DNA from: CAVPHV01 sp963704825
GTDB lineage: Bacteria > Actinomycetota > Acidimicrobiia > Spongiisociales > UBA5794
Assembly (NCBI GenBank): GCA_963704825.1
Contig: CAVPHV010000006.1
Coordinates: forward strand, 102,817 to 166,816
Reading direction: 5' to 3'
Length of the DNA stretch: 64,000 bases
Part shown: positions 43,046-52,805 of the stretch, in pieces
Layout of the letters: every line of letters begins with the position of its first letter
How positions within the stretch are numbered: the stretch's first letter is position 1
Translations under genes and position numbers: made by a program
Notes under the pieces: generated by a model
Database searches by the model: none
What the model was told of the DNA's origin: nothing
The model's input: only the letters and a program-made list of their open reading frames with translations

Positions 43046-43174
43046 GATTCCGATCGATGAGCGGGTTGGTACCGTCGACGTAGCCCGGGATTGGTCACTT
43101 GGGAAGTTTCAGAAAAGATGCGTGACGTACCACCACGCTGCGTAGTATTTTAATGGCAGACCAGGAAGGCACTG

Positions 43175-43471
43175 ATGAGTGACGTAACGCAGTTTGAGGC
43201 GGTGCAGTTCCTGGAGCCCGCGCTCGAACCGGGGCAACGGTACACCGGGCCGATTGAGAGCACGCTTGGGGTGTTCGAAGCCGAGGCCGATGCAGTTGCC
43301 GTCGGAAGAGCCGCCTGGATGGCGCATCGTGGGTCGGATACTCGCGATGTTGCCTGGTGGTTGGTGCGGGTCCCAGGGGAGAGCTTGGCACGTTGGATCG
43401 CCGATTCGAGAAGTGACATCGAGCGAGTGCTCGATTTGACCACGAAGCAACTCGTCGAGGTACGTCCCTGA
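43175..43471 (+). CDS. Small soluble protein of unknown function
   Basis: 98 residues: TQFEAVQFLEPALEPGQRYTG at the N terminus, then TLGVFEAEADAVAVGRAAWM and AWWLVRVPGESLARWIADSRS. Amphipathic helices and one strand pair seem likely; no membrane segment or Cys. Preceded by AGGAAGG. It has normal high-GC codon use, so I regard it as real, but I recognise no family. Confidence 0.6.
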   Translation: MSDVTQFEAVQFLEPALEPGQRYTGPIESTLGVFEAEADAVAVGRAAWMAHRGSDTRDVAWWLVRVPGESLARWIADSRSDIERVLDLTTKQLVEVRP

Positions 43472-43732
43472 CCGCGGCTCCCGCTGGGAACGTGAGATTC
43501 GGGAGCTTCACGGGTTCTCTGCCGCGTGCTTCTGCGGCGCGCTGACCGAGGCCTCGTTCCCTCCAGTGCTCAGGGGTGGCATCAAGACGCTGAGGGTGTC
43601 GAGGTTCGGGCAACGCCGGCGATCGCTTCGGCTCGCGGTAGGGGGAGACGCTGAGTCCCACCGCGAGTGATCGTTGTCCTCTAGTGGACCGCCGTGTTGC
43701 GATCCTCTAATGGTGGCGAAAGGGGGTGTCTG

Positions 43733-44245
43733 ATGCGACACACGATTCGTGGTCTGTTGGTGCTCGGTGCGTGTCTTGCGCTTCTCGTGTCGACCATGGG
43801 TCCGACGGCGGCCGAGTTCTCAAAGTGGGAGGTCTTCGGCGCCGGCTGGGCCAACGCCGGTTACGCTCACACGCCGCAGGTGGACGGTCCGAACAACGGT
43901 GACGGCAACCACGCGGGGCAGATCCGCGTGGCATCTTCGACGGGTTATCAGCCGAAGATGATTCGGCTCAAGTTCGCGTCCCGGGACACATCGCCCGTGC
44001 CGGTCGAGACCTGGTATCTCTGGATCGGCTGCAAGCGACCCGACGGCACGTACTGGAGCCGGGACATGTCGCAGGACATCGGCACCATCACACCGCCGGG
44101 CAAGGTCAAGATCTACGACTCCAGAATCGACGGTCCGGTGGTCGGGTGCCACGTGAGCATGGAGGCTTCGACCACGCTCTACGACGACGCGCTCCACCAC
44201 TTCGGCATCAAACTCCAGGCTCGCTACGAGCAGTTGCCGAGCTGA
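43733..44245 (+). CDS. Secreted protein of unknown function
   Basis: 170 residues with a signal peptide (GLLVLGACLALLVSTMGPTAA, cleavage near residue 28). The mature part is rich in aromatic residues and has two Cys (WIGCKRPDG, VVGCHVSME) ~45 residues apart, probably one disulfide; TPPGKVKIYDSRIDGP and ALHHFGIKLQARYE suggest a beta-sandwich-like small domain. ATG 43733 follows AAAGGGGGTG. No family recognised. Confidence 0.7.
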   Translation: MRHTIRGLLVLGACLALLVSTMGPTAAEFSKWEVFGAGWANAGYAHTPQVDGPNNGDGNHAGQIRVASSTGYQPKMIRLKFASRDTSPVPVETWYLWIGCKRPDGTYWSRDMSQDIGTITPPGKVKIYDSRIDGPVVGCHVSMEASTTLYDDALHHFGIKLQARYEQLPS

Positions 44246-44254
44246 CCCGCCGAC

Positions 44255-44515
44255 TCACAGGTTTTTGCCGGATCCACGGCCCGCTCCGGCCACGTCCGGC
44301 CGATCCCCGAACGGCTCAGCGCTCGCGTCGATGTCCGGCGCGAGCCGGGCCGTGACGGTCCTGGCCGCCGACCGCGGGATCTCCACATGCCCCCGGACCG
44401 GTTCACCATGGTGATCCTCGACTCCGACCATGCTCACATCGGGGAGTCCAATGAGCAGCCCCCACGCGGATAGGGTCAACCTCCACGGGAGTTCTCCAAT
44501 CTGGCGGCGCAGCAC
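44255..44515 (-). pseudogene. Possible remnant of an ISL3-type transposase N terminus
   Basis: 86-codon frame whose first half (GLLIGLPDVSMVGVEDHHGE, then VRGHVEIPRSAAR) resembles the start of ISL3-family transposases as remembered (LLGLPGV-V--VE-...V-VHVE-). The zinc-binding Cys and everything after are absent; the second half is not protein-like. No terminal repeats found. Low-confidence call for an otherwise empty 290-base space. Confidence 0.3.
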
Positions 44516-44536
44516 ACCGCCAGATTGGCGGGACCC

Positions 44537-46036
44537 CTAACGGTCGTGGCGAGCGTTGAGCTCTGCGATTGACTCCCCGAGTTGCGGGGACAGGGCGCCG
44601 GCCGGGATGCGCCATGTCCAGTTGCCACCCGTCGTCCCCGGGGTATTCATGCGGGCGCTATCGTCGAGACCCAGGAAGTCCTGGAGCGGGGCCACTGCGA
44701 ACATGGCTCGTGACGCCCATACCGCCTCCAAGAAGCGCGAAGCCGGGTACGTGCCATCCCAGTCCAAGTAGCGCATGGCGAGTTCGCGTTCCGCATCAGT
44801 GGCCGTGGCCCACCAACCGTTGACCGTTTGATTGTCGTGAGTCCCGGTATACGCCACGCAACGCTGCGGATAGTTGTGGGGAAGGAACGGGTGCGATTCG
44901 TCGTCGTCGAAGCCGAACTGGAAGATCTTCATGCCCGGAAGTTCGAGGCGATCTCGCAGGGCGGGGACCGCAGGGGAGAGCTCGCCGAGATCCTCGGCGA
45001 TGATCGGAAGCTGGCCGAGTGCGCCCTTCACGGCGTCGAAGAACTCCTCACCCGGGCCTTCGACCCATCGGCCCGTTTCCGCGGTGGGAGCTGAGGCGGG
45101 GATTTCCCAGTAGTCGGCAAACGCTCGGAAATGATCGATCCGCACGATGTCGACCAGCGCCAGCGTTGCCCGGATCCGCTCGATCCACCAGACGTACCCT
45201 TCATTGGCCTGTTCGTCCCAGTCGTACAGCGGGTTGCCCCAGAGTTGGCCCGTTGCCGAGAAGTAGTCGGGCGGAACGCCGGCGACGTAAGTTGATCGAC
45301 CCTCAGAGTCCAGGAGAAAGCGACGTTGATTGGCCCACACGTCAGCGGAGTCTGAGGCGACGTAGATGGGGATGTCTCCGACGATGGCGATGCCGAGGCG
45401 ACTGGCGTGCTGGCGGAGCGACATCCATTGCCGGAAGAACACGAACTGCCGGAAGGTGTGGCGGTCGATGTCGCCGGCCAAAGTGGAGCGGGCCGCGGCA
45501 ACCGCCGCGGGTTCGAAGACACGCAGCGGCCGCTCCCATTCCGTCCAAGGCCGTCCGCCGTGGCTGTCCTTCAACGCCATGAAGAGGCTGAAGTCATCGA
45601 GCCAGGAGGCATGTTCGACGCGGAAGAGCTCGTATTCGTCTCGGAGGTCACCGACTCCGACGGTCTGAAAGCGAGCGAAGGCGGAGTCGAGGAGTGCCAG
45701 CTTGGCGGTGATCACCGGCCCGAAGTCGACGTAGTCGTTCGGCAACTCTGGATAGGCGTCGATGTCGGCCTGGGTGATGAGGCCGTCGGAGAGCAGGAGG
45801 GTGGGGCTGATGAGGTAGGGGTTGCCGGCGAAGGTCGAGAAGCACTGATAGGGCGAGTCGCCGTACCCGGTTGGGCCGAGCGGCAGGATCTGCCAGAGCT
45901 TGGTCCCGGTGCCGGCGACGAAGTCGATCCAGGCATGGGCTGCCGGACCGAGATCGCCGATTCCGAATTCGTTGCGGAAGCTGGTCGGATGCAGCAGAAT
46001 CCCGCTGGCGCGTTGGCTGAAGTGGATATGTTCCAT
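44537..46036 (-). CDS. malQ: 4-alpha-glucanotransferase (amylomaltase)
   Basis: GH77 enzyme that disproportionates maltodextrins in glycogen and maltose metabolism. 499 residues, the short bacterial form. Marks: SGILLHPTSFRNEFGIGDLG at the N terminus, LPLGPTGYGDSPYQCFSTFAGNPYLIS, catalytic Asp in VRIDHFRAFADYWEIP, Glu in IIAEDLG, and YTGTHDNQTVNGWW. ATG 46036 precedes the first motif; the upstream frame enters the divergent gene's leader. Divergent from fadD, 100 bases apart. Confidence 0.93.
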   Translation of the reverse strand: MEHIHFSQRASGILLHPTSFRNEFGIGDLGPAAHAWIDFVAGTGTKLWQILPLGPTGYGDSPYQCFSTFAGNPYLISPTLLLSDGLITQADIDAYPELPNDYVDFGPVITAKLALLDSAFARFQTVGVGDLRDEYELFRVEHASWLDDFSLFMALKDSHGGRPWTEWERPLRVFEPAAVAAARSTLAGDIDRHTFRQFVFFRQWMSLRQHASRLGIAIVGDIPIYVASDSADVWANQRRFLLDSEGRSTYVAGVPPDYFSATGQLWGNPLYDWDEQANEGYVWWIERIRATLALVDIVRIDHFRAFADYWEIPASAPTAETGRWVEGPGEEFFDAVKGALGQLPIIAEDLGELSPAVPALRDRLELPGMKIFQFGFDDDESHPFLPHNYPQRCVAYTGTHDNQTVNGWWATATDAERELAMRYLDWDGTYPASRFLEAVWASRAMFAVAPLQDFLGLDDSARMNTPGTTGGNWTWRIPAGALSPQLGESIAELNARHDR

Positions 46037-46136
46037 GGATGGGCTATTCAAGCCGCGGAACGCCGTGGCATCCAGCCTGAACTCGCGCGGTACGCGGGCT
46101 ACAGTCAGGGTCGTTGGCAATCGAGGAGGGAGCGAC

Positions 46137-47909
46137 GTGCCGGTGGAGACCATTCCCCAGAAGGTATTGGACAACGGATCACGCAAGGCCGACAAGCCTG
46201 CCTACTACGTCCGTGAGTCGGGTGGGTGGAACCCGGTGTCGTGGGCAACGTATGCCCAGGAGGTAACCGGGGCCGCAAAGGCGTTGATGGCGTTGGGAGT
46301 CGAGCCCGGTGACAAGGTCACCATCCTCGGCTTCAACCGCCCCGAGTGGGTGATCATGGACGTCGCCGCGATGGCCATCGGGGCCGTTCCCGCCGGCATC
46401 TATACGACCAACTCCCCTGAAGAGTGCAAGTACATCATCGCCCACGCTGAGGCAGTGGTGTTGCTGGCCGAGGACGAGGGCCAATGGAACAAGATCGATT
46501 CGATCAGGGACCAAGTCCCGAGTCTGCGGCAGGTCGTGATGATGAAGGCCGCCCCGAGGATCGACGATGATCTTGTCGTCTCATGGGACGAGTTCGTGGC
46601 CATGGGAGATGACGTCAGCGACGAGGAGTTCGAGGCGAGGGTCGATGCACTCGAACTAGATCAGTTGGCCACCCTCATCTACACCTCGGGAACCACGGGA
46701 CCCCCCAAGGCCGTGATGCTGAGCCACGACAATCTGGCCTGGACCGCCTCCCAAGGGGCGGCCGCCTTCCAGCTGTCTTCGACCGATAGCAACATCTCCT
46801 ATCTCCCTTTGTCGCACATCGCCGAGCAGATGTTCACCATTCACATTCCCACGACGGTCGGCAGTGCCGTCTACTACGCGGTGTCGATCGATGACCTGGC
46901 CGACAACCTCAAAGAGGTCCAGCCCACGGTGTTTGCCGCCGTGCCCCGGGTCTGGGAGAAGTTCTATTCCGGCGTGACCGCGCAACTTGCACAGACCGAG
47001 GGGGCCAAGGCGAAGATCGCGGCATGGGCGATGGACGTCGGCCGCAAGGCGAACGCGCTGCGCAACAAGGGCAGCAAGCCGTCCGGCATCCTCGCGGCCC
47101 AGGAGGCGGTCGCCGATCGACTGGTTCTTGGCAAGGTTCGCGAGGCGCTCGGGCTCAAGAACGGGCGGGTGCTGGTGACGGCGGCGGCTCCCCTGTCGAT
47201 CGACATCAAGGAGTTCTTCAGTGCGTTCGTGGTGGTCAACGAGGTCTACGGACAGTCCGAAGACACCGGTCCGACTGCCATGACCGTTCCCGGCCGCACC
47301 AAGTTTGCGTCCGTCGGCCCGGCCTATCCGGGCGTGGAAGTCAAGATCGCCGACGACGGTGAGATCCTGGTCAAGGGCCGCAACGTCTTCATGGGGTACT
47401 ACAAGGACGAGGCGGCGACGGCGGAAACGCTGGTCGACGGCTGGTTGCACTCGGGAGACCTCGGCGAGTTCGATGATGACGGCTACCTGTATATCACCGG
47501 TCGCAAGAAGGACATCATCATCACGGCCGGCGGCAAGAACGTCGCCCCGATCCCGATGGAGTCGGCGCTGAAGAACTTGGATCTTGTGTCGGAAGCCGTC
47601 GTGATCGGTGACCGGCGCAAGTTCCTCTCAGTGCTCGTGTCGCTCGATCAAGAGGCCGCGGACAAGTATCTGGCCGACCATGGGCTCGACGAGGATCCCC
47701 ACGAGTCTCCCGAGATTCGGGCGGAAATCCAGCAGGCGATCGATGCGATGAACGCCAACTACGCCAGGGTGGAGCAGATCAAGAAGTTCACGGTGCTGCC
47801 CCGGGAGCTGTCCATCGAGGGAGGCGAACTCACGCCGACCTTGAAGGTGAAGCGCAACAAGGTCGCCGAGCACTTCTCGACCGAAATCGAGTCGATGTAC
47901 GCGGACTGA
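46137..47909 (+). CDS. fadD: Long-chain fatty-acid-CoA ligase (AMP-forming)
   Basis: ANL-superfamily enzyme that activates fatty acids via acyl-AMP to acyl-CoA. 590 residues; P-loop-like LIYTSGTTGPPKAVMLSHDN near residue 180, VYGQSEDTGPTAMT, the GWLHSGDLGEFDDDGYLYITGRKKD hinge region, and a C-terminal lid. Its long-chain (FACS/bubblegum-like) type is suggested by the insert around residues 265-320. GTG 46137 follows GAGGAGGGA; the frame upstream to 45900 is within malQ and is rejected. Confidence 0.9.
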   Translation: MPVETIPQKVLDNGSRKADKPAYYVRESGGWNPVSWATYAQEVTGAAKALMALGVEPGDKVTILGFNRPEWVIMDVAAMAIGAVPAGIYTTNSPEECKYIIAHAEAVVLLAEDEGQWNKIDSIRDQVPSLRQVVMMKAAPRIDDDLVVSWDEFVAMGDDVSDEEFEARVDALELDQLATLIYTSGTTGPPKAVMLSHDNLAWTASQGAAAFQLSSTDSNISYLPLSHIAEQMFTIHIPTTVGSAVYYAVSIDDLADNLKEVQPTVFAAVPRVWEKFYSGVTAQLAQTEGAKAKIAAWAMDVGRKANALRNKGSKPSGILAAQEAVADRLVLGKVREALGLKNGRVLVTAAAPLSIDIKEFFSAFVVVNEVYGQSEDTGPTAMTVPGRTKFASVGPAYPGVEVKIADDGEILVKGRNVFMGYYKDEAATAETLVDGWLHSGDLGEFDDDGYLYITGRKKDIIITAGGKNVAPIPMESALKNLDLVSEAVVIGDRRKFLSVLVSLDQEAADKYLADHGLDEDPHESPEIRAEIQQAIDAMNANYARVEQIKKFTVLPRELSIEGGELTPTLKVKRNKVAEHFSTEIESMYAD

Positions 47910-47976
47910 CACCCGTGACGGATGCCGAGAGAATCGAACGCGCTAGCGGCCGAGGTCCCGGTAGCATCGCGTCCAT

Positions 47977-48600
47977 ATGACTACTGCCACTGACCACGTC
48001 ATCTCCATCAGCGACACCGCACTCGAGCAGATCGTTGCCTTGCGCGAGCAAGAGGCGATCCCGGACCTGCATTTGGGTTTGCGGATCGCCGGAGTCGGGC
48101 CGCAGGGCTTTGTGTACGAGACCGCGTTCCTGCGCGACGCCGACGTCGGCGAGTCCGACCACATCGAGCACCACGGCGACCTGCCCGTTGCTATTGCGGA
48201 ATCGAGCGTGGACAACCTGCGCGGTTCCGTCCTCGACATCTCGAGTGATCCCGAGGCGCCCGGACTTGTCCTGCGCAATCCGAACCCGGCCACACCGAGC
48301 ATGGGCGGCGAGGACATGCCCGAACTCGAATTGACCGGCACCGTCGAGGAGCGGGTCCGCCAGCTACTCGACGAGCAAATCAACCCAGCGATTGCGATGC
48401 ATGGGGGCTATGCGGCCCTGGTAGGCATCGACGGTGGGACGGCGCACCTCGAACTCGGTGGCGGCTGCCAAGGCTGTGGGCTGGCGGCGATGACGCTGCG
48501 GCAGGGGATCGAGACCGCGATCTTGCATCACATTCCTGAGGTGACCGAAGTCGTTGACGTGACGGATCACGCCTCGGGCACGGATCCCTTCTACGCCTGA
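47977..48600 (+). CDS. nfuA: Fe-S cluster carrier protein NfuA-type
   Basis: 207 residues: N-terminal degenerate A-type (HesB-like) domain (ISDTALEQIVALREQE ... LGLRIAGVGPQGFVYE), then a NifU/Nfu domain (ERVRQLLDEQINPAIAMHGGYAALVGIDGG) with the cluster-binding C-x-x-C in GGCQGCGLAAMTL. The family assembles or delivers [4Fe-4S] clusters to apoproteins, in keeping with the radical-SAM enzymes in this window. Strong bidirectional terminator follows. Confidence 0.9.
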   Translation: MTTATDHVISISDTALEQIVALREQEAIPDLHLGLRIAGVGPQGFVYETAFLRDADVGESDHIEHHGDLPVAIAESSVDNLRGSVLDISSDPEAPGLVLRNPNPATPSMGGEDMPELELTGTVEERVRQLLDEQINPAIAMHGGYAALVGIDGGTAHLELGGGCQGCGLAAMTLRQGIETAILHHIPEVTEVVDVTDHASGTDPFYA

Positions 48601-48627
48601 CTTTCGAAGCGACAGTCCAGAATGCAC

Positions 48628-48655
48628 GATGGCCCCCTCCGAGGAGGGGGCCATC
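48628..48655. terminator. Bidirectional terminator between nfuA and the DivIVA-like gene
   Basis: GATGGCCCCCTCC (48628-48640) and GGAGGGGGCCATC (48643-48655): perfect 13-bp stem with a 2-base nominal loop. Convergent genes end on either side. Confidence 0.85.
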
Positions 48656-48732
48656 GCTATACGACGAGTGCGGGGCGGTCGTGCAGCCGTGCGCGTGCGG
48701 GCCGTTTTCGAGGGCACCCGCTCTCGTCGAAC

Positions 48733-49974
48733 TTAGGCGGTCTGCATCGCGAGATCTCCGGAGTTGTCCGGTTCCCCTTCGGAGTCCAGATCGGCCTCCT
48801 CCCGGGCTCGGGCTCGCATTGCACTTACCGCCGCAAGCGCACCGCTGGCGGCGTCGGCTCCGATACGAGGGAGTCGGGCCGAGCGCCGTGAGTAGAACGA
48901 ACCGCGAGGAGCCCGGGCCGTATCGGCCTCGAGATCCGCTCGGTCGACGTCCGCCTCACTCATTGGTGCGGCAGCTTGCTCTTCAGGCTCATCCCGGGCC
49001 TCAGCCCTCTCGTGCCCCTCGTCGTCTGCATCAACGATCACCTGGACGGTGGTCTCCTCAGAAGCTGGCACGTCGACCTCAACCGTTGTCGGTGCCGCGC
49101 CATCGGCCACGACGACGGATGGTTCCGTCTCCTCCGTGGCGATGGGTGCTGCGGCTTGTTCGGTCGAATGAGCCTCCGACTGGTGGATCACCTGTTCCAG
49201 CCGGGGATCTTCAAAGAATTCATGTTGGAGGGTGGAGTTGATAGCGGCGGCCTCGTCGAACGCGCCTGAGGCGAGGAGACGGAGGCGCTCTTCGAGGTCG
49301 GACGCCACCGTCTTGAGATGCTGGAGCCGTTCGGTCGTCATCGAGGCCTCGCTGTCGGCGGCGGCCCGGATACGCTCCAGCTCGCGGTCGCGCTCGGCAA
49401 CCATTCGCTCGGACTCTTCCTTGATCTCAGAGAGCATCGAGAGGGCTTCACTTCTGGCGTTGGCGAGGGTCGCTTCCGCTTCCTGGCGCGCCTCGGCGAG
49501 GATGCGATCGGCGTCCCGCTGGGCGTTTGCCGTGATCTCTTCGGCTTCGCCGCGGGCGTTCTCGTTGAGCGATCCACTCTCGTTGCGGATTCGTTCCACC
49601 TCAGCCCTTGCCTCCTCGATCGCCCTCTCGGCGTCCTGGGTGGACTGGGTGACCATCTGGAACGCCTCGCGCTTGGCGTCTGCCAGGATCTTGGTTGCCT
49701 GCTCTTGCGCCTCGACCTTGGCTTCCTCGAGTTGGCGTTTTGCCGACTCGAGCAGCTCCTCTTTGGTCTTGGTGGCAGCGACAAGGGTCAGGTGAACGGC
49801 TTCCTCGCGCGACTTGGCCTCGGCGAGCTGAGCCTCGATCTTGTCGATGTATTCGGCAGTGCCGGTGAGCTTGTTCTCCCACTCGAGATCGCGCTCAGCG
49901 ATGTAGGCCTTGACTTGTTCGGGGTCGTAGCCGCGCCGAACAACGGAGAAGTCGTTTCTTTGGTCGGCACTCAT
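48733..49974 (-). CDS. DivIVA/Wag31-like coiled-coil protein
   Basis: 413 residues. N terminus FSVVRRGYDPEQVKAYIAE matches the DivIVA membrane-binding motif (F-V-RGYD--QV---), then ~220 residues of nearly unbroken Ala/Glu-rich coiled coil, an acidic linker, and a basic tail (RGSFYSRRSARLPRIG). DivIVA proteins mark curved membrane at poles and septa and organise wall growth in actinobacteria. Longer than typical Wag31 (~260). ATG 49974 directly precedes the motif. The 115-base upstream space has several palindromes (TAACGTTA, ACTAGT twice). Confidence 0.8.
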   Translation of the reverse strand: MSADQRNDFSVVRRGYDPEQVKAYIAERDLEWENKLTGTAEYIDKIEAQLAEAKSREEAVHLTLVAATKTKEELLESAKRQLEEAKVEAQEQATKILADAKREAFQMVTQSTQDAERAIEEARAEVERIRNESGSLNENARGEAEEITANAQRDADRILAEARQEAEATLANARSEALSMLSEIKEESERMVAERDRELERIRAAADSEASMTTERLQHLKTVASDLEERLRLLASGAFDEAAAINSTLQHEFFEDPRLEQVIHQSEAHSTEQAAAPIATEETEPSVVVADGAAPTTVEVDVPASEETTVQVIVDADDEGHERAEARDEPEEQAAAPMSEADVDRADLEADTARAPRGSFYSRRSARLPRIGADAASGALAAVSAMRARAREEADLDSEGEPDNSGDLAMQTA

Positions 49975-50089
49975 AGACTGCACACCTCTGACGTTGCCCT
50001 CGTGTGCCTTTCCTACCTCGTGCCCACCGAGAGTGTACAACAGCTAACGTTACGTAGTCAACTAGTTACATCGTGCCATTTGCGACTAG

Positions 50090-52525
50090 TCACTCAAGTT
50101 CGAGCACTCCGGCGTCGGTAGCGGCGTCGATGGCCGTCAGTGTGTCGAGACGCCGCACCAGGGTCCGCAGTTCCTCGGCGAACGCGAGTCGGCGTTGGAC
50201 CATGTCCGGGGTCGAGACGCACAGGCCTCGGTTTACGGCGAGTTTGACGGCAGACTCGAACACCACCGACGTGACCGACTCGAGGCTGGACAGCTTGCCC
50301 TGAAGCAGGTACTGCTTGCCGAGCGCCAGCGCCTCGCTCTCGAGTTCGTCGACGTCAATCGTGGATTGGTAGGCGTCGCGCTCGATGAGGTCGCCGACCA
50401 CTCGGTAGGCCTCGAGGAAAGGGCCGAGCACGGCCGGAGCCTGAAACGGGCGTGCCGCCAGGAGAACCGTCCGGGCATCGCCGTCGGCGAGACGCTGCTT
50501 CCAGGCCGGCTCGTAGAGCGAGAGTTCGGATCGGACTTGGCGTTCGAACTCGTCTCGTTCGGCGAAGAAGAACTCGAACTTGAGAAGGTCCCGCAAGTTG
50601 AAGGCCTCCTCGATGACCACTCGGACCAGGTCGGCTTCGTTCGATTCCTCGGCCTCGAGCAGGGCCAGATCAACGATTGCCGAGTTGACGAAGAAGTGGA
50701 TGATCGTGTTGCGGTAGTACGCCGCTGCGAGATGTTGCTCTCGCCCGATCTCGTACAGCGTGGCGGTGGCGGCCTCATGGATGACGACGACGCCGTGTTC
50801 GCTGAGCTCGTGGAGAGCACGCTCCACCATTTCACGGTCGTCAACGGAGAACTTGGCCGTGACCGGAAGGCTGCGGACGGTGACGTAGTCGATGAATGGC
50901 TCGAGTGTCTGCATGACTTGGTCGAGGGTGTGGGCTCGATCACCCGCCGCCAGGAGTGCGAGCGTGACCAGAGAGATCGGCGTGATGGGCGTCGCCTCGT
51001 TGATGCGCGTCGCTATCTCGAAGGCAAGTTTGGGGATGGCCGGCCGGCGTGTGTCCGCCAGGTCGGCAGGGGTGACGGCGTTTTCGGCGAGAAAGGTCTT
51101 GAGGGAAATCGGGGCTCCGAAGCGGACATGGGCGGTGCCGTACCCGATGCGCAGGCTCTTGATCACCTTGATCATCCAACTGAGGCTCTCCCGCTCCTTC
51201 GCCCCGCCCGTTTGCTCGGCGGCGTAGCTGTCGACCTCTTGAATCTGATCGTAGGCGAGGGACACGGGGAGCAGGATGACGTCTTCGGCGGAGCCACGTT
51301 GGTAGGACTCGACGACGTAGGCGAGCATGCCGTAGCGCGGTGGGCGCATCTTGCCGGAACGGGAACGGCCCCCTTCGATGAACCACTCGAGCGGGAACCG
51401 CCGCTCCAGGAGGTAGTCGATGTAGCTGCGCAACACGAACTTGTAGGGCTCGTTGTCGCGGAACTCGCGGCGGATGAAGAACACACCGCTGCGGCGCAGG
51501 AAGGGCCCAACGGGGAAGAAGTTCATGTTGATGCCGCCGGCGGTGTGGTTGGGGGGCAGACCGTTCTGATGGAGCACGTACATGAGGACCAGGTGGTCGA
51601 AGTTGGTCTTGTGGGAGGGGAGGAAGACCAGCGGGTAGCGCTCGCTCATGGTGTAGAGGGCATCGAGCTCTTCCTTGTCGTAGTGGAGTGCGACGTAGGC
51701 CTGGTCGAAGAGGTAGCGCACACCACCGACGACCAGGTCGATGACGTAAGGGCTGTGGGTAGCGGCGATCTCGTTGACGTAGCGGCGCATTCGCCACGCC
51801 ATCCGCTCGTAGCTGGTGTTCTCTTCTCTGGCGTATTTGGCGACGCCGCGGGCAAAGGCGCGGCTCTCGTAGAGACTCTCACGCGGAAAGGCGGGGACCT
51901 TGTACCGGCTGCCACGTATGGATCGCTCCCTTTCCTCGAGCAGCAGCAGGGAAGCTTGGGCGGCGAACTCGCCGAGGCTGAGCCCGTCCTGGGCGGCGCG
52001 ACCCCCCGGGTCGGCCCAGGCGTCGCGAACCACGCGGGCGCGGTGAGGAGCCGCCGCGATGATGGCGCAACGTTGCGGGGCCCTGCGGTAGATGACGTAC
52101 TGGCGAAGCGGGTCGGGGTCGCGAGGATCGCCGGGTTGGAGAAGATCCTGCCAGCCAACAACGTGCTCGCCATCTCGCTCGCGAGGAAACCAGATCACCC
52201 GTAGCGGCATGACGAGGGGGTCGTCGGGGGTGGTGAGGAACGCCTCGAGTCGGGGATCGTTGCGCCACCGGCTGCGGCGGGAGCGCCGGGTCTGGGGGAG
52301 TAGTGCAAACTGAACGTCACCGTCGGGTACGTCGGCCGGCCGGTTGGCTTCGATCCACTTCTTGAGGAGTTGTCGTTCGAAGGGTCCCGTGGCTTCGAGC
52401 AGGAAGAGATACGGCCCAGGTTCGGCGGGCCATTCAGGTTGGGCCTTCAGCGGCAATGCTCCCGGCGCTCTCTCCACGACCTCGATTGTAGGAAATCGAT
52501 CCGGAGCGTGTCGCACCGGACACAA
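50090..52525 (-). CDS. plsB: Glycerol-3-phosphate 1-O-acyltransferase (PlsB type)
   Basis: First step of phospholipid synthesis; membrane-associated. 811 residues. Acyltransferase motifs in order: LPSHKTNFDHLVLMYVLH (His-x4-Asp), GVFFIRREFRDN, WFIEGGRSRSGKMRPPRYG and LLPVSLAYDQI, followed by the long C-terminal domain typical of PlsB rather than the short PlsC/PlsY types. Start is uncertain: TTG 52525 is the longest, with GTG 52516 close by; neither has a clear ribosome site. Follows the fatty-acyl-CoA ligase region at a few kilobases, though not in the same operon. Confidence 0.88.
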   Translation of the reverse strand: MCPVRHAPDRFPTIEVVERAPGALPLKAQPEWPAEPGPYLFLLEATGPFERQLLKKWIEANRPADVPDGDVQFALLPQTRRSRRSRWRNDPRLEAFLTTPDDPLVMPLRVIWFPRERDGEHVVGWQDLLQPGDPRDPDPLRQYVIYRRAPQRCAIIAAAPHRARVVRDAWADPGGRAAQDGLSLGEFAAQASLLLLEERERSIRGSRYKVPAFPRESLYESRAFARGVAKYAREENTSYERMAWRMRRYVNEIAATHSPYVIDLVVGGVRYLFDQAYVALHYDKEELDALYTMSERYPLVFLPSHKTNFDHLVLMYVLHQNGLPPNHTAGGINMNFFPVGPFLRRSGVFFIRREFRDNEPYKFVLRSYIDYLLERRFPLEWFIEGGRSRSGKMRPPRYGMLAYVVESYQRGSAEDVILLPVSLAYDQIQEVDSYAAEQTGGAKERESLSWMIKVIKSLRIGYGTAHVRFGAPISLKTFLAENAVTPADLADTRRPAIPKLAFEIATRINEATPITPISLVTLALLAAGDRAHTLDQVMQTLEPFIDYVTVRSLPVTAKFSVDDREMVERALHELSEHGVVVIHEAATATLYEIGREQHLAAAYYRNTIIHFFVNSAIVDLALLEAEESNEADLVRVVIEEAFNLRDLLKFEFFFAERDEFERQVRSELSLYEPAWKQRLADGDARTVLLAARPFQAPAVLGPFLEAYRVVGDLIERDAYQSTIDVDELESEALALGKQYLLQGKLSSLESVTSVVFESAVKLAVNRGLCVSTPDMVQRRLAFAEELRTLVRRLDTLTAIDAATDAGVLELE

Positions 52526-52556
52526 AACGACCCGGGCTGCTCACCGCGGTGAGTCG

Positions 52557-52751
52557 TCAGGAGCCGGGGCGCACCAAGGTGCGGTTGCGGGAGCGGGGGC
52601 GATCCATCGTGAAGATCTGCGCAGGATCGGGGAAGGGGCCGTCGATTCCGAGGAGCTCGGCGATGGAAACACCACGACCGAGGTCGTGGTTGCACTGCTG
52701 TTCACAGCGGCGATACGGATCGTGGTTGGTGTCTGATCGTGCCCTACGCAT
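52557..52751 (-). CDS. Possible small protein with a GIDGPFPDP motif
   Basis: 64 codons: a Cys/Arg-containing N terminus (RRCEQQCNHDLG) and ISIAELLG-type helix followed by GIDGPFPDPAQIF and a basic tail. A similar motif (LLGIDGDPLPIPEHI) is read on the minus strand near 56950, which is the main reason to list it. The only ribosome-site-like GAGG is too close to the ATG. Function unknown. Nothing else is supported in the 280-base space after plsB. Confidence 0.3.
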   Translation of the reverse strand: MRRARSDTNHDPYRRCEQQCNHDLGRGVSIAELLGIDGPFPDPAQIFTMDRPRSRNRTLVRPGS

Positions 52752-52805
52752 ACCTCAGGTTATCGGCTTTTGGCGGGCCAGATATGAGCAATTCCGTGTG
52801 GGTCG

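Noticed and set aside
43508..43741. 77-codon minus-strand frame
   Set aside because: Low-complexity, ends inside another gene's start region, no start signal.
50195..52204. 669-codon open frame opposite plsB
   Set aside because: Asp/Glu/Val-rich shadow of the PlsB gene; no start signal or motif.
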